The notes under the pieces: generated by a model
Database searches by the model: none
What the model saw: the letters and a program-made list of their open reading frames with translations, nothing else
What the model was told of the DNA's origin: nothing
Translations under genes and position numbers: made by a program
Origin: Desulfobacterales bacterium
GTDB lineage: Bacteria; Desulfobacterota; Desulfobacteria; Desulfobacterales; JAFDCJ01
NCBI GenBank assembly: GCA_020345785.1
Contig: CP070771.1
Coordinates: forward strand, 858,357-867,631
Reading direction: 5' to 3'
DNA: 9,275 nt
Shown: positions 1 through 5,603 of the stretch, in pieces
Layout of the letters: every line of letters starts with the position of its first letter
Position numbering within the stretch: the stretch's first letter is position 1

Positions 1-705
1 GAAAATCAAACCGAATGCCAGTGCAGCGTCGCGCACGGCGATTAAAATTTCCCGTCCTTTGGCTTTGTCCTCGGATCGTTCCAGTGCCGGACCCATTTCC
101 GGTTGGAAATAGCACCTGACGCCGATGTAGATCATAAACATCCCGGACATGATCAGACCGGGAATAATACCGCCCGCAAACATCTTTCCGATGGAGGTAT
201 TGGTCACCGAAGCAAAAACGATCATGGGAATGGAGGGCGGGATGAGAATTCCCATGCCGCCGCCGGCCATAACCGAGCCCAGCGCCAGGTGCCTGTTATA
301 GCCGCGCGAGAGCATCGGCGGAATCGCCACCGTCCCGGCAGTCATGATTCCGGCGCCGATGATACCCACCATGGCCCCCATAATCGAACAGACAATGATC
401 ACACCGATGGCCAGCCCGCCGCGGATGCGGCCCATGAGCACATGGATGGCGTGGAACATCGCCTCTCCCAAACCGGAGTTCAGCAGGATCTGCCCCATGA
501 AGATAAACAGGGGTAAGGCCAGCAGAATGAAGCTGGAAATACCGCTCATGGCTGTCGGCGGAATGATATTAAATGATTGCGGTCCCCAAGTGAGCAGGCC
601 AAACAACATCGCCACGCCGCCCAAAGCAAAGCCGACCGGCGCCCCCATGGCAAAGATCAGAAGCACCGCTAAAAATAAGAGAATTGTTAACAGCCCGATA
701 CTCAT
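1..705 (-). CDS. dctM: TRAP transporter large permease DctM, partial (3' end outside window)
   Basis: Reading the minus strand from the ATG at 705-703 gives 235 open codons to the window edge, so this is the N-terminal half of a protein whose family is usually about 425-435 residues. It is the ion-coupled (normally Na+) membrane subunit that moves substrate delivered by DctP across the inner membrane. Visible family marks are the hydrophobic start MSIGLLTILLF, GAPVGFALGG (residues 21-30), a GAG-containing loop near 117-119, GILIPPSIPMI (152-162) and AGGIIPG (177-183), all typical of the DctM/TRAP large-permease family. A charged loop around 201-219 separates membrane segments. Its ATG overlaps the dctQ stop as ATGA, indicating translational coupling; a weak AGGGA lies about 10 bases before the start. 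The substrate cannot be inferred from this subunit. Confidence 0.95.
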   Translation of the reverse strand, partial: MSIGLLTILLFLAVLLIFAMGAPVGFALGGVAMLFGLLTWGPQSFNIIPPTAMSGISSFILLALPLFIFMGQILLNSGLGEAMFHAIHVLMGRIRGGLAIGVIIVCSIMGAMVGIIGAGIMTAGTVAIPPMLSRGYNRHLALGSVMAGGGMGILIPPSIPMIVFASVTNTSIGKMFAGGIIPGLIMSGMFMIYIGVRCYFQPEMGPALERSEDKAKGREILIAVRDAALAFGLIF

Positions 706-1217
706 GCGTCCAGTTCCCTGTTCGTGACCGCAAGGTAGAGACTCCGAATCCAATTGGCCAGACCTTGAAGAAATAAGAGACCTGCCCCGACGGGAATCAT
801 GAGTTTGAAATGGCCGATGGGCGGCCCCCATAAAGTGGCGGTTGCCTCTCCGCCTCTTATGGCATCAATGGCATTCTCCCATCCATAAATGATCACCAGA
901 GCAATGAAAAAGAAGAACAGCAAACCCGTGATGACGTCCAGCACCGCCCTGCCGCGGGGCGACAACCGCGTATAAATCAGATCGACATTGATGTGCTCCT
1001 TGTTTCTGAGCGCATACGCCCCGCCCAGCAGACCGGTGTAGCCGAACATAAAGATGGCGGTATCGTAGGCCCATATGGTCGGGTGGTTGAAAACATACCG
1101 GGCCACGACCTCAATGGCCAGAACCACCACCATGGCCGGCATCAGAACGCTCACCAAAAGGCCACAGACCTCGCTCAAACGATCCACGGCACGTAGCACG
1201 ACTTTAAAGAATTGCAT
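702..1217 (-). CDS. dctQ: TRAP transporter small permease DctQ
   Basis: This 171-residue protein is the four-helix membrane subunit that pairs with DctM in the inner membrane. Hydrophobic segments lie at about residues 18-39, 52-70, 92-112 (with a FFFFIALVII stretch) and 136-157, the normal DctQ arrangement and length. The family-like EVVARYVFN after helix 1 and the EHINVDL loop after helix 2 (about 74-80) are present. The gene sits between dctP and dctM and ends in an ATGA overlap with dctM. The 23 bases before its ATG contain no convincing Shine-Dalgarno sequence, only GATAGATAG, and a strong hairpin lies just upstream. Translation may therefore be weak, consistent with TRAP systems needing far less membrane protein than binding protein; that last point is inference. 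Confidence 0.93.
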   Translation of the reverse strand: MQFFKVVLRAVDRLSEVCGLLVSVLMPAMVVVLAIEVVARYVFNHPTIWAYDTAIFMFGYTGLLGGAYALRNKEHINVDLIYTRLSPRGRAVLDVITGLLFFFFIALVIIYGWENAIDAIRGGEATATLWGPPIGHFKLMIPVGAGLLFLQGLANWIRSLYLAVTNRELDA

Positions 1218-1228
1218 TGCTGCGCTAT

Positions 1229-1266
1229 CTATCTTTGATAGAACCGGCTCCGCATGGAGCCGGTTC
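1229..1266 (-). other. Intercistronic hairpin between dctP and dctQ
   Basis: A perfect 11-base-pair stem with a 4-base loop occupies 1241-1266 (arms GAACCGGCTCC and GGAGCCGGTTC). A smaller palindrome CTATC-TTT-GATAG at 1229-1241 adjoins it. On the transcribed minus strand the large stem is followed by TATCAAAG rather than a T-run, so it is not a classical Rho-independent terminator for dctP. The TTTT flank lies on the plus-strand side only. A likely role is to protect the dctP message 3' end or dampen expression of dctQM, as is common for hairpins between a binding-protein gene and its permease genes. The structure is seen; the role is inferred. Confidence 0.7.
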
Positions 1267-1289
1267 TTTTGAAAGTATGATCCAAGTAA

Positions 1290-2318
1290 TCAGCGGCCGA
1301 GTTTTTTCATGAAAGCATCCTGCGCGTCCAAAAGTTCCTTGGAATATTTATCCTTGGCAGCATACTCCGGCCAAATCTTTTTGCCGGCTTCCTGCCACTT
1401 GGCCGCATCTTCAGGCGAGGGAGCAGGACTCCACGTCAAACCGCCGTCGATCATCTCCTGCAGAGCGGCCTTTTCCCACATCAAAGACTTGATTCGCATG
1501 TCAACGCCGGCCCAATTGCCGGCCGTCAGAAGGATTTTCTGCAAATCTTCAGGCAGCTTCTTCCATGCGTTCATATTGACGATAAACGGCGCCACCTGGC
1601 TGCCGGTGAGCGGTAAGGGATACAGATACTTGGCCTGCTCGTGCCATTTACCGTCTCTGAAGTCGATCAGGTTGGAGCCGCAAGTTGCATCGATAACCCC
1701 GGTCGCCAAACTGGTGTACGTCTCGGCAAACGCCATCGTTACCGGAGACATACCGAACTGTTGCATGACTTTGCCGTAAGCCCCCACACCTCTGATTTTC
1801 AATCCCTTTAAATCATCCAACGCGTTGATCGGCTTTTTGGTCAGCATGTAGGTGGCAGGTTGGTAGAATGGACTCAGCCAAAAGACACCATAGGCGGCAT
1901 AGGCATCCCTGAGGACCCTATCCCAGCCCGACTCCTGGAAAAGCGCTACCAGTTCAAGAAACTGGTCAGGCCCCCCGGGAAGGCCGAGTTCTACAATGCC
2001 GGCAGGCAATTCACCGGCATGCAGGGCCTGGTAAGGGGAACCCATCTCCACCAAACCCGATCTTGTGGCGGAGAGAACCTCGGTGGCCGGCACCCCTTCA
2101 CCGTCATAGACCATGGTGATGGTTAATTGGCCCTCTGACATCGCCTTGACATTGTCGCAAAAGGCTTCATAAACTTCACCAAAGGCGGTTCCTCGCGGAT
2201 ACAGGGTTGCCATTCTCCACTTGAACGATTTCTCAGCGGACATAACCGGCATCGCAATGACCGTCATCATGATAACCAGGAAAATCATGACCGATGACCT
2301 TAGCAAAATTCTCTTCAT
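1290..2318 (-). CDS. dctP: TRAP transporter periplasmic solute-binding protein DctP
   Basis: This 342-residue protein captures a (usually carboxylate) substrate in the periplasm and passes it to DctQM. An N-terminal signal peptide is clear: MKRILLRSS, a hydrophobic core to about residue 25, and a likely cleavage near MSA/EK (28/29). The mature protein shows the DctP pattern: MATLYPRGTAFGEVYEAF near residues 36-53, LKGLKIRG (170-177) with the arginine (R176) that normally pairs with the substrate carboxylate, then the AETYTSLATGVIDA region (198-211). Length fits the family. An excellent ribosome site (GGAGG, 8 bases before ATG) supports the start and high expression. The gene is first in the dctPQM operon and is divergent from the GntR-type regulator. 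R176 favours an organic acid, but the exact ligand is not readable. Confidence 0.95.
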   Translation of the reverse strand: MKRILLRSSVMIFLVIMMTVIAMPVMSAEKSFKWRMATLYPRGTAFGEVYEAFCDNVKAMSEGQLTITMVYDGEGVPATEVLSATRSGLVEMGSPYQALHAGELPAGIVELGLPGGPDQFLELVALFQESGWDRVLRDAYAAYGVFWLSPFYQPATYMLTKKPINALDDLKGLKIRGVGAYGKVMQQFGMSPVTMAFAETYTSLATGVIDATCGSNLIDFRDGKWHEQAKYLYPLPLTGSQVAPFIVNMNAWKKLPEDLQKILLTAGNWAGVDMRIKSLMWEKAALQEMIDGGLTWSPAPSPEDAAKWQEAGKKIWPEYAAKDKYSKELLDAQDAFMKKLGR

Positions 2319-2326
2319 TTTTTTTT

Positions 2327-2331
2327 CCTCC
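2327..2331 (-). promoter_or_regulatory. Ribosome binding site of dctP
   Basis: Plus-strand CCTCC is GGAGG on the transcribed strand, followed by eight A residues and then ATG. This perfect Shine-Dalgarno fixes the dctP start and contrasts with the poor site before dctQ. Confidence 0.85.
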
Positions 2332-2388
2332 TTTGCTTAGGAATAAAGACAACTAAAATTAAACGCCCCTCGAATCACAAATGATTAA

Positions 2389-2401
2389 AGATGTTACATC
2401 T
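2389..2401. promoter_or_regulatory. Palindromic candidate operator in the dctP promoter
   Basis: AGATGT-T-ACATCT is a perfect 13-base palindrome with one central base. It overlaps the predicted -10 and start of the dctP promoter, where a bound repressor would block transcription. Its GT-n-AC core resembles the GT...AC symmetry of many GntR/FCD operators, so the divergent regulator at 2655-3854 is the natural candidate to bind it. The palindrome is seen; the binding partner is inferred. Confidence 0.45.
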
Positions 2402-2426
2402 ATATAGTAAAAATTTTGTTTGTCAA
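2399..2426 (-). promoter_or_regulatory. Candidate sigma70 promoter for dctPQM
   Basis: On the minus strand there is a perfect TTGACA (2426-2421), a 16-base AT-rich spacer, and TATAGA (2404-2399) as the -10 element. Transcription would start near 2390, giving a leader of about 70 bases. The candidate operator palindrome at 2389-2401 overlaps the -10 element. Found by eye; no transcription-start data. Confidence 0.6.
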
Positions 2427-2584
2427 GAAAAAATCGATTGATCGTTTCAAATGCTATTGCCGGCGCAGACGGCGAACCGCAAGAGTAAAATTAAGCCGAT
2501 GATTTTATACAATATATTTTATTCGTTAGCAAGGTCGAACGGCAAAAATTTAAGTTTCATTTTTAAATATTTGTTGAAATAATA

Positions 2585-2613
2585 TTGACATTGAATCGCA
2601 ACTAAATTATAAA
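2585..2613 (+). promoter_or_regulatory. Sigma70-type promoter for the GntR-fusion regulator
   Basis: TTGACA (2585-2590), a 17-base spacer and TATAAA (2608-2613) match the sigma70 consensus at 11 of 12 positions with ideal spacing. Transcription would start near 2620, leaving a leader of about 35 bases before the ATG at 2655. The rest of the 2319-2654 spacer is AT-rich apart from a GC-rich patch at about 2459-2481 containing GCCG...CGGC, and no gene is seen in it. Confidence 0.65.
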
Positions 2614-2632
2614 TATACATTCTTTTAGCGGT

Positions 2633-2647
2633 AATTTTCGGAAAATT
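2633..2647. promoter_or_regulatory. Palindrome in the regulator's leader
   Basis: AATTTTC-G-GAAAATT is a perfect 15-base palindrome (7-base arms, one central base). It extends to GTAA...TTTAC if one bulged base is allowed. It sits between the predicted transcription start and the ATG at 2655, so it could be an autoregulatory operator. The one-base centre makes an RNA hairpin unlikely. No recognisable Shine-Dalgarno lies here; the nearest GGA is at 2640-2642, 12 bases before the ATG. Confidence 0.35.
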
Positions 2648-2654
2648 TACGTTT

Positions 2655-3854
2655 ATGCAAATAAAATATGGCCTACAAATGACAACTAATGATGCCACAG
2701 ATAATCGAGGAACGAGGCCAATTGCTGATGTGAAAACCGTTGCCAAATTGAGACAGATTCTGCGTGGTAAACCTCGTGATCTTCTCCTGTTTGATCTGGC
2801 GATCCAAACCGGCGTGGGCATCAATCATTTAATTAGACTGAAGGTTAAAGACTTGCTGGATTTGGCGGTGGGTGCGCCATTGCCTTTTGCGGATTCCCCA
2901 AAGGAGGCTGCAGCGGAACACGTGCTGAATCAGCAGTGCTATGATACTTTCCGCTGGTATTTAAAAATGGTCCATCCGGCCCCGGATGACTATCTGTTCC
3001 CCTCCCGTAAAGGGGGTGGACCGCTTAATCTAACCAGCGCCTCTCATATGATTAAAAAATGGTTTAACGATGCCCACATTGAAGGCTTGTCCGGTGCCAG
3101 ATCATTGAAAAAAACTTGGCAGGTATTTTACCGCACCGGCAGCCAGGTCAACACCGATATTGCCGAGAAAATGGATCCAACCCGAATCCTCAAACCCGTC
3201 GAAACAAAGACGGTTCAGGAAGTCGTTTACCAGGAATTGTTTCAGGCAATTATTTCCGGCCGAATACCTCCGGGTGAGAAGCTGGTCACAGATAAAATCG
3301 CCAATCGCATGAATGTCAGCCCCATGCCGGTCCGTGACGCCTTATACCGACTTCAGGCGGCTGGCTTTATTTCAACCCGCCGAAAAATAGGAAGCATCGT
3401 CAATGAGCTCTCACCGGAAAATCTGGAAGAGATTACCGAAATCCGGCTTGCGCTTGAACCCATGGCAGCCAGCAAAGCTGCCGTGAACCCCGGCAGAAAA
3501 ACGCTGAAACGTCTGGAAGATTTGCATGCGGCATTCCTCACTGCCAGGGCCGACCACAATATCGAGGCTTTTCTCTCAATTAATCGGGAATTTCACCATA
3601 CGATATACCGGGAAGCCGATATGCCCATCCTTTTACCCATCATCGATGGGTTATGGGGCAGGATCAGTCCTTATCTGCATATTCTGATGAAGGAACAAGA
3701 CTATTCAGGTTCGGAATGGGCGATAAAAACCCATGAAGGCATGTTAAACGGGATGAGATCAGGTAAACCGGACAAGGTCGTCAAATATGTTAAAGCCGAT
3801 CTTACCAAAGCCGCCCAGGCGTTGATGAATATGTTTGCCCGGATGAGAAATTGA
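2655..3854 (+). CDS. GntR/FCD transcriptional regulator with N-terminal degenerate tyrosine-recombinase-like domain
   Basis: This 399-residue protein has two parts. Residues about 183-251 are a GntR winged helix (VVYQELFQAIISGRIPPGEKL, then VSPMPVRDALYRLQAAGF). Residues about 253-395 are an FCD ligand domain of VanR-like type, with NREFHHTIY (H314) and THEGMLNGMRSG (H360) as likely metal or ligand positions. Ordinary family members are about 220-240 residues. Here residues about 25-176 precede the wHTH and resemble a phage-integrase/XerCD catalytic domain: DLLLFDLAIQTGVGINHLIRLKVKDL (42-67), DDYLFPSRKGGGPL (111-124) and GARSLKKTWQVFYRTG (147-162). Box I arginine is G55, the box II H-x-x-R is R149-x-x-K152, the next His is F158, and no nucleophilic tyrosine follows, so recombinase activity is not expected. 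The ATG at 2679 is an alternative start. It is divergent from dctPQM and probably regulates it (inference). Confidence 0.85.
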   Translation: MQIKYGLQMTTNDATDNRGTRPIADVKTVAKLRQILRGKPRDLLLFDLAIQTGVGINHLIRLKVKDLLDLAVGAPLPFADSPKEAAAEHVLNQQCYDTFRWYLKMVHPAPDDYLFPSRKGGGPLNLTSASHMIKKWFNDAHIEGLSGARSLKKTWQVFYRTGSQVNTDIAEKMDPTRILKPVETKTVQEVVYQELFQAIISGRIPPGEKLVTDKIANRMNVSPMPVRDALYRLQAAGFISTRRKIGSIVNELSPENLEEITEIRLALEPMAASKAAVNPGRKTLKRLEDLHAAFLTARADHNIEAFLSINREFHHTIYREADMPILLPIIDGLWGRISPYLHILMKEQDYSGSEWAIKTHEGMLNGMRSGKPDKVVKYVKADLTKAAQALMNMFARMRN

Positions 3855-3897
3855 TGCTTTCCGAATGGTCGTATAAAACTTGGCCTGGACCGGACAG

Positions 3898-4115
3898 CGA
3901 ACCGCAGAATATCGAACCGCAGAATGTCGAAGGGTGGTTTCGCATTGCTCAGTCCTGTTGAAATAGTGATGAGTGCTGAGGACTGAGCGTGTTGCCGGTT
4001 GGATCGTCCGAATTCTATTCAACTCAGTCCTCAGTTCTCGTTACTCAGTCCTGATGTATGTCATTCCTTCGAAATTCGACATTCGATATTTCACGCCTTG
4101 GCGTGATTCGATATT
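3898..4115. repeat. Complex intergenic repeat region with tandem, direct and nested inverted repeats
   Basis: A 15-base unit CGAACCGCAGAAT(A/G)T occurs twice in tandem (3898-3927). CTCAGTCCT occurs at 3948-3956, 4023-4031 and 4044-4052, and inverted at 3979-3987; the first and inverted copies form a perfect 10-base stem, GCTCAGTCCT/AGGACTGAGC (3947-3956 with 3979-3988). Outside this, AATATCGAA (3908-3916) and GAATGTCGAA (3922-3931) are mirrored by TTCGATATT (4082-4090, repeated at 4107-4115) and TTCGACATTC (4075-4084). A small hairpin CACGCC-TT-GGCGTG (4092-4105) separates the two TTCGATATT copies, with a T6 run at 4119-4124 beyond. The block lies between convergent genes and has no credible coding frame. 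It is probably a dispersed genomic repeat element or remnant. Confidence 0.6.
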
Positions 4116-4145
4116 CGCTTTTTTAGAGTTTCTTTTTTAATCAGA

Positions 4146-4172
4146 CCGGCCGTTGTTTTGGCTTGCGGCCGG
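4146..4172. other. GC-rich hairpin in the convergent spacer
   Basis: CCGGCCG (4146-4152) pairs with CGGCCGG (4166-4172) around a 13-base loop. It lies between the regulator and the aminotransferase, downstream of both. No T-run follows on either strand, so it is not called as a terminator. Confidence 0.4.
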
Positions 4173-4180
4173 GCTGCCTG

Positions 4181-4209
4181 CCCCCCAAAGCCCGAAAGGC
4201 GAAGGGGGG
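4181..4209. other. C6/G6 hairpin downstream of the aminotransferase gene
   Basis: CCCCCC (4181-4186) pairs with GGGGGG (4204-4209), with an inner GCC-CGAAA-GGC stem. It lies 35 bases beyond the aminotransferase stop. With the neighbouring 4146-4172 hairpin it could halt or protect transcripts from the minus strand, but there is no T-tail, so termination is only a possibility. Confidence 0.4.
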
Positions 4210-4243
4210 ACACCTGACATCGCGAGTTTTCGACAGCATGTTC

Positions 4244-5569
4244 TCAGCCAGAGGCCGCCAGGCGCCTGATGACACGATCAGCGCAGCCTAAGGCCTTATC
4301 TACATCTTCTTCGGTTACAGCGGCTGAAATAAACCATCTACCGCCTCTTACCAGTAAAACACCTTCCTCGGCCATTTGTTTTTCAAACCGGCTTTGTATC
4401 TTCCAATCTATCTCATGCAGGTCATGAGGCGTATAGGCAACATCTTTGTCGACAACCAAAAAAACAAACACGCCGGTCGGTCCTTGAACCAGCGCAGGCA
4501 GTCCATGTTTGCGAGCAATCTGTTTTAAACCATCCATTAATCTCTTTTGAACGGCAATTATTTTTTTATAGACCGCACCATTGTCTCTTTCAAGGATGGT
4601 GAGAGTGGCCAATGCAGCTGCCAACCCGACTGGATATCCATTGAAAGTGCCGGCGCCAAGCACCCGCCTTTCGTAGAGCATATCCATGATGGTTCGTTTG
4701 CCTGCCACCGCCCCCAAGGGAATTCCGCCGGCCAACGATTTGCCGAAGGTACTGAGGTCGGGCGTTATTCCAAACAACCCCTGAGCGCTGTTGAGTCCCA
4801 CCCGGAAGCCGGTTTGCACTTCGTCGAAACACAGGACGACGTCGTGCTGTCGGCAGAGATCCCGCACTTTTTCAAGATAACCCGGTCGCGGCGGACAACA
4901 TCCATAATTTAGAAGAATGGGTTCCATCAGGACCATCGCCACTTCATCGCCATAGGATTCCAAAACCCGGGCCAATGCATCCGCATCGTTCCACGGCAGT
5001 TTGAAAGACTCCTCGACGGTGCCGGAGTAGACGCCTTCAGAACCCATAGGGTCTGTATGCGGGCGCAAGGCAAATGGTCTGCCCGCGGGGCTCGGGTCAA
5101 CGGCACCGCCCAGCACGTTATCCAGCCAGCCGTGGTAGTGTCCGTCGAAGCGGATAAACCGCGGGCGGTTGGTGTAAGCCCGCGCCAACCTGATGGCAAG
5201 CTGCACAGCCTCGGTCCCTGCCAGGCAGAAGCGAACCTGCTCGGCGCAGGGAACACACCGGACAAACTTTTCGGCCAGTTCCACCTCGATCGTGGTTCTA
5301 AAATCTCCGGTTGAAAGATAAATCAGCTGATCCAGTTGATCCTTCAAAGCCCGACTGTATTCCTGGTTGCCGTGCCCCAGCATGCCGGGACCATAACCGC
5401 AAACAAAATCGATATACTCATTACCGTCAACATCCCAAAGTTTTGCACCCTGTCCACGTTCGATAAATAAGGGTTTTACCCGTGCCGGTGCCCTGAGATT
5501 GCTGTGAGGCCCCGGCATGTATTGTTGTGCTCGATCGAACAACTTTAGGCTTTTTTCCAGTGAAAACAT
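4244..5569 (-). CDS. Class-III PLP-dependent aminotransferase, glutamate-1-semialdehyde aminomutase-like
   Basis: This 441-residue cytosolic PLP enzyme belongs to aminotransferase class III and resembles glutamate-1-semialdehyde 2,1-aminomutase. Numbered from the start chosen here: LAGTEAVQLAIRLARA (about 116-131) and GHYHGW (143-148) bind the cofactor; FDEVQTGFRVG (248-258) carries the PLP-nitrogen aspartate D249; TFGKSLAGGIPLGA (274-287) carries the Schiff-base lysine K277; GTFNGYPVGLAA (307-318) follows. The frame is open up to 5653, but GAGGAGG sits 9 bases before the ATG at 5569, and the longer form would overlap the upstream ligase gene, so 5569 is preferred. The ligase stop is 34 bases upstream, indicating one operon. 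Since the neighbours are CoA ligases rather than haem genes, a catabolic amino-group transfer or mutase role is more likely than haem synthesis (inference). Confidence 0.88.
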   Translation of the reverse strand: MFSLEKSLKLFDRAQQYMPGPHSNLRAPARVKPLFIERGQGAKLWDVDGNEYIDFVCGYGPGMLGHGNQEYSRALKDQLDQLIYLSTGDFRTTIEVELAEKFVRCVPCAEQVRFCLAGTEAVQLAIRLARAYTNRPRFIRFDGHYHGWLDNVLGGAVDPSPAGRPFALRPHTDPMGSEGVYSGTVEESFKLPWNDADALARVLESYGDEVAMVLMEPILLNYGCCPPRPGYLEKVRDLCRQHDVVLCFDEVQTGFRVGLNSAQGLFGITPDLSTFGKSLAGGIPLGAVAGKRTIMDMLYERRVLGAGTFNGYPVGLAAALATLTILERDNGAVYKKIIAVQKRLMDGLKQIARKHGLPALVQGPTGVFVFLVVDKDVAYTPHDLHEIDWKIQSRFEKQMAEEGVLLVRGGRWFISAAVTEEDVDKALGCADRVIRRLAASG

Positions 5570-5578
5570 AATTTGACG

Positions 5579-5585
5579 CCTCCTC
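5579..5585 (-). promoter_or_regulatory. Ribosome binding site deciding the aminotransferase start
   Basis: The transcribed strand reads GAGGAGG followed by CGTCAAATT and ATG (5569). This near-perfect site in the 34-base gap after the ligase stop favours the MFSLEKSLKLF start over the in-frame start 28 codons further upstream. Confidence 0.85.
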
Positions 5586-5603
5586 AATTTACCAAGATGA
5601 AAA

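Noticed and set aside
103..727. Plus-strand frames (103-516 and 344-727) opposite dctM
   Set aside because: They are antisense to a clear DctM coding sequence with conserved motifs. The His/Asp/Gly-rich and Pro/Met-rich composition is typical of shadow frames.
2519..2824. 101-codon minus-strand frame overlapping the start of the regulator
   Set aside because: It runs antisense through the regulator promoter and N-terminus, has no ribosome site or recognisable domain, and would overlap the divergent promoters.
2655..3180. Active integrase gene of a mobile element
   Set aside because: Catalytic Arg/His/Arg/Tyr residues are missing, the frame is continuous with the GntR part, and no attachment-site duplication or other mobile-element gene is visible.
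3759..4022. 87-codon minus-strand frame in the convergent spacer
   Set aside because: Its repeated RHSAVRYSAVR-type residues are simply the translation of the 15-base tandem repeat at 3898-3927, and part of it is antisense to the regulator.
4092..4124. Rho-independent terminator for the regulator
   Set aside because: The CACGCC/GGCGTG hairpin has only a 2-base loop, and the T6 run begins 13 bases after the stem, too far for a classical terminator.
4244..5569. Calling the aminotransferase HemL (haem biosynthesis)
   Set aside because: The fold family fits, but the LAGTEAV, FDEVQTGF and KSLAGGIPLG variants and the CoA ligase/transport context do not specifically support HemL, so the symbol was left blank.
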